From assembly GCA_031553005.1 (NCBI GenBank), contig JAVBMA010000006.1:51600-115599 (forward strand): a stretch of 64,000 nt of DNA, written 5' to 3'. How positions within the stretch are numbered: the stretch's first letter is position 1; each line of letters starts with the position of its first letter. This DNA is from RGIG9379 sp031553005. Lineage in GTDB: Bacteria > Bacteroidota > Bacteroidia > Bacteroidales > Paludibacteraceae. A program made the translations under genes and the position numbers. Under the pieces are notes generated by a model. It did not search any database. It saw only the letters and a program-made list of their open reading frames with translations, and had not been told where the DNA came from. Below, in pieces: positions 1 through 8,023 of this stretch.

Positions 1-469
1 TGGTATATGTTCCTTTGATAGGATTTGTTTTGCCGTTTTCGGTATATGTGCCGTCCATTATGCCTTCCACTTTTTCGCCGTAGCTGAAAGGAAATTTAAG
101 ATCAACGATGGGTTCATTGAATTTGATTTTTACAACTGAATTTTCCAACCCCCAATACATCTTTTTGCTTTTGCTTATTTCGAAGATCGTGTTTTTTTCT
201 CCTCCTTCATCACAAACCAGATTCAGGTTGTTATTGCTTGTGATTGTTCTGTCTTCCGTCTGGCGGATAGTCATCTCTTTAGTCTCTTTGGATTGGGAAA
301 AATCCCATACCTGATTGGCTCCTCCTTTTCCGGGATCCTGGTATTCTGTTTTTTTTAGATTACGGACATCACCGGCACGCAGGACATTGCATTCGTAAGT
401 AATGGTTGTTTGGGCAAACAGGGTTGTTGCAGCAAACAGGGATAACGCTAATGTGTATACTTTTTTCAT
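1..469 (-). CDS. Secreted protein of unknown function, C-terminus outside window
   Basis: The reading frame starts at the ATG at 469 and stays open to the window edge, giving about 156 residues. The N-terminus is a clear Sec signal peptide (MKKVYTLALSLFAATTLFAQ), so the product is exported. The visible mature part is hydrophilic and beta-rich, with no motif I recognise. It follows the TRIC-like gene on the same strand, but it has its own promoter-like sequence at 500-530, so it is probably transcribed independently. The function is unknown and the true length cannot be judged. Confidence 0.8.
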   Translation of the reverse strand, partial: MKKVYTLALSLFAATTLFAQTTITYECNVLRAGDVRNLKKTEYQDPGKGGANQVWDFSQSKETKEMTIRQTEDRTITSNNNLNLVCDEGGEKNTIFEISKSKKMYWGLENSVVKIKFNEPIVDLKFPFSYGEKVEGIMDGTYTENGKTNPIKGTYT

Positions 470-499
470 TTTTGATATATATTTATATATAACGTGCAT

Positions 500-530
500 C
501 AAATTTATATCTTTTTTGTGATTTTCCCAA
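500..530 (-). promoter_or_regulatory. Bacteroidota-type promoter for the secreted-protein gene
   Basis: Read on the minus strand, TAAATTTG (507-500) matches the -7 consensus TAnnTTTG. A TTG (530-528) lies 20 bases upstream, as expected for the -33 element. The predicted start site falls about 25 bases before the ATG at 469. The -33 element sits just downstream of the TRIC stop codon. Confidence 0.6.
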
Positions 531-536
531 TGAAAA

Positions 537-1157
537 TTATAGAAAATTTTTCTCCCCTTTTATCCGCGGAAGACCTATTTGAAATTTAACGGCAACAATC
601 CGGACAACGATTACACTGGCAGCGCTTATTATCTGTATCATAGGCGAAGTAATCCCGATCTGGGTGCCGAAGTAATAGCATATCCCTCCGATAATGGAGG
701 CGAGGGCATAGATCTCTTTCCTGAAAATAAGAGGTATCTCGTTAATCAGGATATCTCTCATGATTCCTCCCGCCGAACCGGTTATGGTTCCCATAATAAT
801 GGCAATCCAGAATGGCAGGTTATGATCGAGGGTTTTATCTATTCCGACTACGGTAAAAAGGGCAAGGCCGATTGTGTCGAAAATGAAAAAAGTGTTATTC
901 AGCCTAATAAGGTGGCGCCTGAAAATGATGACAAAAACCAGGGCAATGCCTGACCATAAAAGGTAACTGGCTTGCGACATCCAGAAAGGCTGGAGGCCGA
1001 GCAGCAAATCTCTGATGGTTCCCCCTCCGATAGCAGTTACGAAGCCTACAACGTATGCTCCGAAAAGGTCAAAGTCTTTGGTCGCGGCCAAACGTATACC
1101 ACTGATTGCAAATGCAAATGTTCCTATGTATTCCAGTATATTGTAAAGACTGAACAT
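537..1157 (-). CDS. Trimeric intracellular cation (TRIC/UPF0126) family channel
   Basis: This 206-residue protein is almost entirely hydrophobic, with about seven membrane segments, which is the size and layout of prokaryotic TRIC (UPF0126, YadS/YicG-like) channels. The family's internal duplication is visible: a glycine-rich GGGTIRD motif at about 44-50 is echoed by GSAGGIMRD at about 127-135. Family members form trimeric potassium-permeable channels in the inner membrane; the physiological role in bacteria is not settled. The gene lies 52 bases downstream of the MerR gene on the same strand and may share its transcript. Confidence 0.9.
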   Translation of the reverse strand: MFSLYNILEYIGTFAFAISGIRLAATKDFDLFGAYVVGFVTAIGGGTIRDLLLGLQPFWMSQASYLLWSGIALVFVIIFRRHLIRLNNTFFIFDTIGLALFTVVGIDKTLDHNLPFWIAIIMGTITGSAGGIMRDILINEIPLIFRKEIYALASIIGGICYYFGTQIGITSPMIQIISAASVIVVRIVAVKFQIGLPRIKGEKNFL

Positions 1158-1209
1158 TCTGTTTCTTTATATTAATGTAATGTGAATCTTGGTAAAATGC
1201 CCGTATTGT

Positions 1210-1560
1210 TTATTTCGCATCCCTGCTTTCGTCCAATACGGCATTAAATTGCTCTTTGATATTTTTGATTTCTTTTTGAATTTCCTGTAAGCGGAGTATG
1301 ATCTTATGATTTTTAACTATTCCGTCTTTGTTCTCCTTCAATCTTTTTTTAGCCCCCTCCAGCGTCAGTTTTTTCTCTTTAACCAGATGGTAAACCAATT
1401 TAATGTCATTTATATTTTCTGGCGAGTAGAGCCGGGTTCCTTTCTCTGTCTTTTTAGGGCAAATAAAAGGAAACTCTTTTTCCCAATATCGCAGAAGGGA
1501 AAGGTTTACATCCAGCATTTCTGCAACTTCGCTTATCGAATAATAAGATTTTTCGGCCAT
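1210..1560 (-). CDS. MerR family transcriptional regulator
   Basis: The 116-residue product begins with a MerR winged helix-turn-helix: YSISEVAEMLDVNLSLLRYW at about 7-26, followed by the wing and the RLYSPENINDIKLV segment. The C-terminal 40 residues are charged and helical, consistent with the dimerising coiled coil. No cysteine cluster for metal binding is visible and the effector region is short, so the inducer is unknown. The gene sits between the M23 peptidase and the TRIC-like gene, all in one direction. Confidence 0.88.
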   Translation of the reverse strand: MAEKSYYSISEVAEMLDVNLSLLRYWEKEFPFICPKKTEKGTRLYSPENINDIKLVYHLVKEKKLTLEGAKKRLKENKDGIVKNHKIILRLQEIQKEIKNIKEQFNAVLDESRDAK

Positions 1561-1657
1561 TGCTTTATACTAAATTGATTAAGAAATAAACGGATGAACG
1601 GGAAAAGTTGTTCAATGAAAACGGTGCGGCGATATTCCGCTTACGGTCTTTTTGTTA

Positions 1658-2623
1658 TTAGTCGAATACATTTCCGTAGTTCGAAGATAGCTGTATCATC
1701 TGGTCGTATTCTTCAGGATTAAGATCCATGAAATAATAGTTTTGAGGATTTGTGGGAACATTTTTGTAATGCACTTCGTAATGCAAATGCACCCCGGTCG
1801 ATTTTCCGGTGTTTCCCATAAAGGCAATGACATCGCCCCGGCTGACTTTCGCCCCTTTTCTGACTTTGAATCCGTTAAGGTGTCCGTAGAGCGTCTTATA
1901 ATTGAATCCATGATTGATAATAACCGCATTTCCGTAACCCTGCATCCATCCGGCAAATTCGACAACACCTTTTCCCGTAGCATAAATTTCGGTGTTGAGC
2001 GCTCCCGAGAAGTCCATTCCCGCATGTAATTTAGGTGTTTTGTATATCGGGTCAATGCGGACTCCGTATCCCGAAGCCAGACGTTTTAAGTCTTTGTTCA
2101 ATACCGGTTGGATAGCCGGCATACATAGCAAACGCTCTTCTTTGTTTTTGACAAGATCTACGATTTCATCAAAAGAGTGCGATTGAATGTAAAGTTGCCT
2201 TCTGATGGAGTTTAATTTTTTTGTGGTAGAGACGGCAAGCTCCGAATTGGTTTTTTTTCTCAGGTCTTCATATTGACCCGATTCGGATCCGGCATTTCTG
2301 ATAGTGGGAGCGATCGGTTCCGCTTGCACTACAACGCGGTACAAGTTGTCGTCCCTTTGCTGCATGTCCGTGAGCACCTCTTGTATCTGATCCAACTGAT
2401 TGTTGACAAATTCATATTGCGCTTCCAATTGCGCATTTTCGCTTCGGAGAACCCTTTCGCGGGGAGAATCAAACAACATGGCAAATGCGATGAAACAGGC
2501 TAACCCGGATAAAACACTCGTAATCAAATGCGAACCGAGTTTCCTTATTTTATGACGGATCGTATTGTCAATTCGCTCGTATGTAAGTGTTTTGGGATTA
2601 AAATGAAATTTTGGTTTTGCCAT
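1658..2623 (-). CDS. Membrane-anchored M23 (LytM) family metallopeptidase
   Basis: The protein has 321 residues. It has a short basic cytoplasmic N-terminus, one membrane segment at about 33-51, a coiled coil at about 57-95 and a LytM/M23 domain at about 190-290. The zinc-binding pattern is complete: H200-x3-D204 in LHAGMDFSG and H279-x-H281 in GVHLHYEVH, with H248 in LYGHLN as a likely further active-site residue. It is therefore probably an active peptidoglycan endopeptidase facing the periplasm. It is divergent from alaS; the promoter at 2685-2713 supports the ATG at 2623. Confidence 0.92.
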   Translation of the reverse strand: MAKPKFHFNPKTLTYERIDNTIRHKIRKLGSHLITSVLSGLACFIAFAMLFDSPRERVLRSENAQLEAQYEFVNNQLDQIQEVLTDMQQRDDNLYRVVVQAEPIAPTIRNAGSESGQYEDLRKKTNSELAVSTTKKLNSIRRQLYIQSHSFDEIVDLVKNKEERLLCMPAIQPVLNKDLKRLASGYGVRIDPIYKTPKLHAGMDFSGALNTEIYATGKGVVEFAGWMQGYGNAVIINHGFNYKTLYGHLNGFKVRKGAKVSRGDVIAFMGNTGKSTGVHLHYEVHYKNVPTNPQNYYFMDLNPEEYDQMIQLSSNYGNVFD

Positions 2624-3011
2624 AAAGCCTGCTTTCCAAAAAGTTTTGTGCCTTTGTTATTGATATAAGAATTAAGATATTTTACAAAAGTAGGACTTTT
2701 TTACCTATTCCAATATAAAGTAGAGTTTAAAAAATGATTAAAAATTGCAAGAGAACGGATATATCCATCTATGTATCACCGGAAAATCCTTGTTATCCGT
2801 ACCTCTAACCGGCCGCTAACAATTTGGATAATTTGTTTCTCAATCAGACTTTTTCTACTATTTTTGTAGCTCTTTTTAAGTAAAGAAGTAAACGAGTAAA
2901 AAAGTAGACGAAGCAAATATACGAGTAAACAAGTAAATGAAAATCTGATGTCATCGTTTCTTGTCTACTCGTTTACTTAATTAAAATGAAATAATTGACA
3001 AATAGAATAAT
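2624..3011. other. Divergent intergenic region between M23 gene and alaS
   Basis: The gap contains the minus-strand promoter for the M23 gene. On the plus strand TATTTTTG at 2859-2866 with TTTG at 2832-2835 is a possible alaS promoter, although the 23-base spacer is long. At about 2880-2982 lies a low-complexity stretch of repeated GTAAAC/AGTAAA words, followed by TTGTCTACTCGTTTACTT, which is nearly its reverse complement. It would form a long imperfect hairpin in the alaS leader. No gene is seen. Confidence 0.5.
2685..2713 (-). promoter_or_regulatory. Promoter for the M23 peptidase gene
   Basis: On the minus strand, TACTTTTG (2692-2685) fits TAnnTTTG. A TTG at 2713-2711 lies 18 bases upstream. 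The spacing to the ATG at 2623 leaves a leader of about 55 bases. Confidence 0.55.
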
Positions 3012-5690
3012 ATGTTGACAGCCAAAGAGACCCGCAAGTCATTTTTAGATTTTTTTGCATCCAAAGGACATAAAATTGTTCCGTCGGCGCCCATGGTGGT
3101 AAAGAATGATCCTACATTGATGTTTACCAATGCCGGGATGAATCAATTCAAAGATATTTTTCTTGGTAATTCTCCCCGTGTATACCCTCGTGTCGCGAAT
3201 TCGCAAAAATGTCTCCGTGTAAGCGGAAAGCATAATGACCTGGAAGAAGTGGGGCATGATACTTACCACCATACCATGTTTGAAATGCTTGGCAACTGGT
3301 CGTTTGGCGATTATTTCAAGAAAGAAGCCATTGCATGGGCTTGGGAATATCTGGTAGATGTATTGAAACTGGATCCGAACCGACTATACGTTACCGTATT
3401 TGAAGGCAGCAAAGCCGATAATCTGGAACGCGATGACGAGGCAGCAGAGATTTGGGCACAATTTCTGCCTGAAGAGCGTATTATAAACGGAAATAAAAAA
3501 GATAATTTCTGGGAAATGGGCGATACGGGCCCATGCGGCCCATGTTCTGAAATACATATAGATTTGCGTTCCCAAGAAGAACGTGCAAAAGTAGATGCCC
3601 TGACTTTAATCAACAACGACCACCCTCAGGTAATTGAAATCTGGAACAATGTATTCATGCAATATAACCGCAAAGCGGATGGCTCGTTGGAGCCGCTTCC
3701 CGCCAATCATGTGGATACGGGAATGGGATTCGAACGCCTTTGTATGGCTTTGCAGGGAAAACAATCCAATTATGATACCGATGTATTTCAACCCATCATA
3801 AAAGAGATTGGTAAAATTTGCGGTTGTCAATACAGCCCCCTAAATCCCCCTCAGGGGGAGTTTGACGACCGTCAAACTGTACCCTCACCCGTGGAGAGGG
3901 TGGGAAGAGAAGTTGACATTGCCATGCGCGTGATTGCCGACCATATCCGTACGATAGCATTCTCCATAACCGACGGGCAATTGCCTTCCAATGCGAAGGC
4001 AGGTTACGTAATCCGCCGTATTTTGCGCCGCGCTGTCCGCTATGGATATACATTTTTAGGACAACGTCAGGCTTTTATGTATAAGCTGATTCCTGCCCTG
4101 ATCGAAAGTATGGGCGAGGCTTATCCCGAATTGAAAGCTCAGCAATCATTGATTGAAAAAGTAATAAAAGAAGAAGAAGAATCTTTCCTCAGGACGCTTG
4201 ATACCGGTATCCGTTTATTGGATAAGGTGATGAATGAAACCAAACAAAACGGAAAAAAAGAGATCAGCGGAAAAGAGGCTTTTGTGCTTTACGATACTTT
4301 CGGATTCCCGTTGGATCTTACCGAGTTGATTTTGCGCGAGAACGGATTGACCGTCAACTTGAAAGAGTTTGACGAAGAGATGCAGAAACAGAAAGAACGC
4401 GCCCGTAATGCCGCTTCTGTCGAAACCGGAGACTGGACAATGCTCCGCGAAGGTGAGACCGAGTTTATCGGTTACGATTGGCTGGAAGCCGATGTCGAGA
4501 TTCTTCGCTATCGCAAGGTAAAACAGAAAAATCAGGAATTTTTCCAAGTCGTTCTGAATAAGACCCCTTTCTATGCAGAAATGGGAGGGCAGACAGGCGA
4601 TACCGGTTTTCTGGAAAACGACGGAGAAAAAATAGAGATCATAGATACCAAAAAGGAAAACAACCTGAGCATCCACATTACAAAGCGTATGCCGTCGGAT
4701 CCGATGGCTGTTTTTCACGCGGTTGTCGATGTGAAAAAACGTCAGCAGACGGCCAATAACCATACTGCAACCCACTTGCTTCATGAAGCGTTACGGGAAG
4801 TATTGGGAACGCATGTAGAACAAAAAGGCTCTTTTGTCTCTCCCGAAGCATTGCGTTTCGACTTTTCTCATTTCCAGAAAGTTACCGATGAAGAACTTCG
4901 TAAAGCAGAACGGTTGGCAAACAAAAAGGTACGCCGGAATCTTCCGATAGAAGAGAACCGTAATATGCCGATTGCCGAAGCCCAGGCAATGGGAGCTATG
5001 GCTCTCTTTGGTGAAAAATACGGCGAAAATGTCCGCGTCATTAAATATGGCTCATCCATTGAACTCTGTGGAGGTACGCATGTGCAGGCAACAGGTCAGA
5101 TCGGACTGATACGCATTGTTGCCGAAAGTTCCGTTGCTGCCGGAGTACGCCGTATTGAAGCCGTAACCGCAGAAAAAGCCGAAGAGCTGATCAATATCCA
5201 ACAAGATATATTGAGGGAAGCAAAAAATTTCTTCAATAATACCCCTAACCTGATGCAATCCATCAAGAAGTCGATAGAAGAGAATGCAGACCTGAAAAAA
5301 CAAGTCGAAGTCTTTGTTCAACAGAAAATCCTGCAAGTAAAAGATATGTTGATAAGGCAAGCGACGACTACAAATAAAGGAGTTACCTTGATTTGTTTGA
5401 AGGGAGATTTTTCTGCCGAAATCGTGAAGTCGATCGCATTCCAGATCCGGAACCAGATAAAAGAGAAGATGCTGTTTGCCGGAGCTACTATTGACGAAGG
5501 AAAACCAACATTAACGGTATTAATGTCCGATGCCTTGATAGCCGAAGGATACAATGCCGTAAATATGGTACGCGAAGCCGCCAAAGAAATCCAAGGCGGC
5601 GGCGGCGGCCAGCCGTTCTTTGCCACTGCAGGAGGAAAAAATCCGGCAGGACTCGAAAAAGCATTGGAAATATTGGTCAATATGATTTAA
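3012..5690 (+). CDS. alaS: Alanine--tRNA ligase with in-frame repeat insertion
   Basis: AlaRS charges tRNA-Ala with alanine. The 892 residues cover the catalytic class II core from the N-terminus, the editing domain with HTATH at about 584-588 and the CGGTH motif at about 686-690 (zinc and editing site), and the C-terminal domain ending in GGGGGQPFFATAGG. The oddity is at residues about 274-298, between IGKICGC and VDIAMRVIADH. There a proline-, glutamate- and arginine-rich segment is encoded by hairpin-forming DNA that looks like a dispersed repeat. From memory, close homologues are about 20 residues shorter and join these blocks directly. The surrounding catalytic motifs are intact, so the enzyme is presumably active. 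Confidence 0.97.
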   Translation: MLTAKETRKSFLDFFASKGHKIVPSAPMVVKNDPTLMFTNAGMNQFKDIFLGNSPRVYPRVANSQKCLRVSGKHNDLEEVGHDTYHHTMFEMLGNWSFGDYFKKEAIAWAWEYLVDVLKLDPNRLYVTVFEGSKADNLERDDEAAEIWAQFLPEERIINGNKKDNFWEMGDTGPCGPCSEIHIDLRSQEERAKVDALTLINNDHPQVIEIWNNVFMQYNRKADGSLEPLPANHVDTGMGFERLCMALQGKQSNYDTDVFQPIIKEIGKICGCQYSPLNPPQGEFDDRQTVPSPVERVGREVDIAMRVIADHIRTIAFSITDGQLPSNAKAGYVIRRILRRAVRYGYTFLGQRQAFMYKLIPALIESMGEAYPELKAQQSLIEKVIKEEEESFLRTLDTGIRLLDKVMNETKQNGKKEISGKEAFVLYDTFGFPLDLTELILRENGLTVNLKEFDEEMQKQKERARNAASVETGDWTMLREGETEFIGYDWLEADVEILRYRKVKQKNQEFFQVVLNKTPFYAEMGGQTGDTGFLENDGEKIEIIDTKKENNLSIHITKRMPSDPMAVFHAVVDVKKRQQTANNHTATHLLHEALREVLGTHVEQKGSFVSPEALRFDFSHFQKVTDEELRKAERLANKKVRRNLPIEENRNMPIAEAQAMGAMALFGEKYGENVRVIKYGSSIELCGGTHVQATGQIGLIRIVAESSVAAGVRRIEAVTAEKAEELINIQQDILREAKNFFNNTPNLMQSIKKSIEENADLKKQVEVFVQQKILQVKDMLIRQATTTNKGVTLICLKGDFSAEIVKSIAFQIRNQIKEKMLFAGATIDEGKPTLTVLMSDALIAEGYNAVNMVREAAKEIQGGGGGQPFFATAGGKNPAGLEKALEILVNMI
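3833..3905 (+). repeat. Palindrome-rich repeat element inserted in-frame in alaS
   Basis: Three hairpins follow each other. TCCCCC/GGGGGA lies at 3845-3859 with a 3-base loop. AGTTTGAC/GTCAAACT lies at 3859-3878 with a 4-base loop. ACCCTC/GAGGGT lies at 3881-3901. The element keeps the reading frame and encodes about 24 residues of atypical composition. The style resembles the short GC-rich palindromic repeats scattered in many Bacteroidota genomes. No second full copy was found in this window, so the repeat status is inferred. Confidence 0.6.
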
Positions 5691-5698
5691 TTATCCTA

Positions 5699-5731
5699 AT
5701 TCGGAGTGCGATTCCAAGTCGCGCTCCGAAT
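5699..5731 (+). repeat. 33-bp palindromic repeat downstream of alaS
   Basis: ATTCGGAG (5699-5706) pairs with CTCCGAAT (5724-5731), and inner GCGA pairs with TCGC, giving a strong hairpin just after the alaS stop. Two degenerate half copies with CTCCGA follow at about 5738-5765. The same 33-bp palindrome recurs at 7168-7200, on the other side of the next gene. It may also act as a terminator-like structure for alaS. Confidence 0.75.
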
Positions 5732-5784
5732 AATAAAGCGCTCCGAGTAATAAAAGCACTCCGAATAAAATTTCCCCCAAGGAA

Positions 5785-5815
5785 TTTGCATTTCAATACA
5801 TCTTTGCTATATTTG
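5785..5815 (+). promoter_or_regulatory. Consensus promoter upstream of the tandem-repeat leader
   Basis: TTTG at 5785-5788 and TATATTTG at 5808-5815 are separated by 19 bases, a full match to the Bacteroidota TTTG-N19-TAnnTTTG promoter. It would start a transcript near 5823 that runs through the 21-bp tandem repeat and into the gene at 6439, giving a leader of about 600 bases. Confidence 0.7.
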
Positions 5816-6119
5816 CAAATTGACATCCGGTTACAACCGGCACATAAACGAATAAGCCAAACTAACTAATATGCCTGTTTTTTCTTCAAGTAATATTGAT
5901 TTTGCCAGCTACCCGTTTGCTTTTTCTTGCATTTTTAATATTCGAAATTTGGATAACAATAATCAATTAGTTACACTAACTGCCGTAACTGATTTTTCTA
6001 TAAACACACACAACGCTTTTGAATGGAACTTATGCATTCCTGTTCAAAAGCTTTTTTTGTGGATCTTCCGTACTGTATTTATAAAAAAAACGAACCCATC
6101 AGGAGACGTTCTTAATTCA

Positions 6120-6371
6120 TTTACAGACCTCCCTAATCCGTTTCGGGACCTCCCTAATCCGTTTCGGGAACTCCCTAATCCATTTCGGGGATTCCCTAAT
6201 TCATTTCGGGGATTCCCTAATTCATTTGGGGAACTCCCTAATCTATTTCGGGGATTCCCTAATCTATTTGGGGAACTCCCTAATCCATTTCGGGGACTCC
6301 CTAATTCATTTCGGGGACTCCCTAATATACTTCGGGAACTCCCTGATTTATTTGGGTAGTTTCCCAATTTA
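6120..6371 (+). repeat. 21-bp tandem repeat, 12 units
   Basis: Twelve consecutive 21-bp units of the form TTTCGGGAACTCCCTAATCCA run without gaps. Ten are close matches and the first and last are degenerate. Each unit carries a GGGA-n-TCCC inverted repeat, so the RNA would be a string of small hairpins. Because 21 is a multiple of three, the array is open in both directions. The plus frame 5871-6359 encodes a 7-residue repeat around LPNPFRG, but it has no recognisable start signal or family and may not be translated. The array lies in the leader of the gene at 6439. Confidence 0.9.
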
Positions 6372-6438
6372 TGGAAGAATCCCCTGATTTGCTTTAAACA
6401 GACCTGTTTTTAATAATAATCCTTAAAATTAAAAAATT

Positions 6439-7122
6439 ATGACAAGAAAATCTGACTGGATGGAACAAAACCACGAAGCTCTTTTTGACCAGAGTTCCCT
6501 TACTGGTAATTATTTGGACGACCACATGGACGCCTTCGGCATCAGCGGTACCAGCGCCGACTGGGTAAACAATGTGTTTAAAGTAAAATGGCAGGCGTTT
6601 TCCAATGCCTTCCAGGCATGGAAAGACCCTTCTGAGCGAACACCCAAGAAATCGGCCATGCTCAACGAGGCAGAAGAAGACTTTAAACCCGCCTACCGGC
6701 AGCTTTACACCGGCTTTCTGAGAAACAATCCTAATGTAAAAGACGAAGACCTGCTGGCTATGGGACTGCCTTTGCGTAACGGTACAAAATCGACCCCTGC
6801 TCCCGACCCGCAAACCATTCCTGAGGCGGAAGTAGAAGTGATGTCACCCGGAATTGTTATCATTCATTTTCGCGACCGCAATGCTACAAAAAAAGCCAAA
6901 CCGCAAGGCGTACATGGCGCAGAAATAGCATGGGCAGTGCTCGATAAGGCTCCCGTAAGCGTTAAGGAACTAACCAACAGTGCTTTTGATACCAAAACCC
7001 CTTATCAGTTTTCGTTCGATGGTATCATGCGCGGCAAGAGGCTCTATTTTGCCCTGCGCTGGGAAAACACGCGAGGCGTAAAAGGCAACTGGTCGGATAT
7101 TTTTGAAACGGTGATACCGTAA
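6439..7122 (+). CDS. Conserved-looking protein of unknown function with Fn3-like C-terminus
   Basis: The 227-residue product has no signal peptide or membrane segment. The N-terminal half (about 1-115) is helical and rich in W, N and K residues. The C-terminal half (about 135-227) ends in a pattern (LYFALRWENTRGVKGNWSDI) typical of fibronectin-III-like beta sandwiches. I do not recognise the family. The gene is isolated: it follows a long repeat-bearing leader and is bracketed by palindromes shared with the alaS downstream region, so it may have arrived as a unit. Its codon use and GC content look normal for the window. Confidence 0.8.
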   Translation: MTRKSDWMEQNHEALFDQSSLTGNYLDDHMDAFGISGTSADWVNNVFKVKWQAFSNAFQAWKDPSERTPKKSAMLNEAEEDFKPAYRQLYTGFLRNNPNVKDEDLLAMGLPLRNGTKSTPAPDPQTIPEAEVEVMSPGIVIIHFRDRNATKKAKPQGVHGAEIAWAVLDKAPVSVKELTNSAFDTKTPYQFSFDGIMRGKRLYFALRWENTRGVKGNWSDIFETVIP

Positions 7123-7128
7123 AATACA

Positions 7129-7200
7129 AATTCGGAGCAATTCGGAGCGCGACTCCAAGTTGTAATAATTCGGAGCGCGACTCAAAGTCGCCCTCCGAAT
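7129..7200 (+). repeat. Clustered copies of the ATTCGGAG palindrome
   Basis: A partial copy (7130-7138), a left-half copy (7139-7162) and a full 33-bp copy (7168-7200, ATTCGGAG pairing with CTCCGAAT) lie in tandem directly after the 6439 gene. The full copy is nearly identical to the one at 5699-5731. Together they flank the 1.4-kb block with the promoter, tandem repeat and gene. Confidence 0.75.
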
Positions 7201-7280
7201 ACAACTCAATTAAGAGAGGTTTTGTGCATGCAACGTTGAAGCTTTAATAGGTGAAAGAAATACATAACACACACCGCAAC

Positions 7281-7322
7281 CCTTAGTCCGGCGTAGTTTT
7301 TACATATTACACTCAGCTAAGG
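7281..7322. repeat. Junction palindrome, copy 1 (array end)
   Basis: This 42-bp element opens with CCTTAGTCCGGCGTAG and closes with ACTCAGCTAAGG. The outer arms CCTTAG/CTAAGG are perfect inverted repeats. It lies immediately downstream of the last small gene of the array (stop at 7333), marking the end of the repeat-bearing region. Confidence 0.75.
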
Positions 7323-7332
7323 AAAAAAACTG

Positions 7333-7881
7333 TTATTTATCAATTATATATACGGTTATTGCTCCCGACTGTTTGTCTTGTAAAATTTCCGCAATTTGGA
7401 TATGCTTTTCTCTTAACTTGATAAGCTTCATTGCGTCATTCTTTGTTCTTACAACCTTATTGTTATACACATACGATATTCTCAACCTATCCAAATCGCA
7501 ATCTAAACCTGCAATCTTATCCATTATGCTTTTATTTACAAAAAGATAACCATCTTTCGCTTTTTTAGTGCGAATGTGAAGAATACCATCTATGCTTAGT
7601 ATATCACTTTTTTCTATAAATAGCTGTTTAATTGCTTTAGGGTTTGTTATTACAGGAAAAGGGGCATTGACTGAAAAATTAGTCTGATTACATTCTAATA
7701 AGTATTTACAGTAAAAATTGTCTAATAAAACAGAGGGAATTCTATTAAAGTCAACACAATATCTTTTACCTACAAAGATATTATCAATATAAAGAATAAG
7801 ACTATCGCTGTTAGGACTATGAGCATTAGCATTCAAAAAAGTCCAAGCAAGAATAATGAATATTCTGATTTTTCGTTTCAT
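7333..7881 (-). CDS. Secreted protein of unknown function, candidate immunity protein
   Basis: The 182-residue product has a Sec signal peptide (MKRKIRIFIILAWTFLNANA) without a lipobox cysteine, so it is probably periplasmic. The mature part has mixed alpha/beta character with several cysteines and no family I recognise. It is the last gene of the minus-strand array. It is preceded six bases upstream by the stop codon of a short toxin-tail-like ORF (7888-7977) and followed by a junction palindrome. By position it fits an orphan immunity protein of a periplasm-acting toxin; this is inference from context only. Confidence 0.7.
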   Translation of the reverse strand: MKRKIRIFIILAWTFLNANAHSPNSDSLILYIDNIFVGKRYCVDFNRIPSVLLDNFYCKYLLECNQTNFSVNAPFPVITNPKAIKQLFIEKSDILSIDGILHIRTKKAKDGYLFVNKSIMDKIAGLDCDLDRLRISYVYNNKVVRTKNDAMKLIKLREKHIQIAEILQDKQSGAITVYIIDK

Positions 7882-7887
7882 AGGAAT

Positions 7888-7977
7888 TTATTGCATACTT
7901 TCTTTAGTGTGATACAAGTCATATGGACGTTTAGGAAGTCCGATTATTTTTCTTATATAGTTTTCAAAATCAATAAC
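7888..7977 (-). pseudogene. Putative toxin C-terminal stub (29 residues)
   Basis: The frame begins at a junction repeat, continues into VIDFENYIRKIIGLPKRPYD and ends QYLYHTKESMQ-like (LYHTKESMQ), with its stop six bases before the next start codon. It has no start codon and no upstream partner. Protein-like composition and tight coupling to the following gene suggest the 3' end of a lost toxin gene. The reading is tentative because it is short. Confidence 0.45.
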
Positions 7978-7979
7978 CG

Positions 7980-7995
7980 CCTTAGTTCGGCGTAG
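7980..7995. repeat. Junction palindrome, half copy 2
   Basis: CCTTAGTTCGGCGTAG matches the left half of the junction palindrome. The usual right half (GCTCAACTAAG) is absent. It sits between the 8024-8404 gene and the stub at 7888-7977. Confidence 0.6.
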
Positions 7996-8023
7996 GTAAC
8001 AAAATCTACATTATATCTATTTA

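Noticed and set aside
579..953. Plus-strand frame opposite the TRIC-like gene
   Set aside because: Composition is that of an antisense shadow; the minus-strand frame has clear family motifs.
5871..6359. 162-residue protein with LPNPFRG repeats
   Set aside because: The frame is open on both strands because the repeat length is a multiple of three. The non-repeat part shows no family or signal, and no ribosome-binding site is evident. Kept only as a note under the repeat.
6120..6371. CRISPR array
   Set aside because: The 21-bp units are directly adjacent with no unique spacers, and there are no cas genes nearby.
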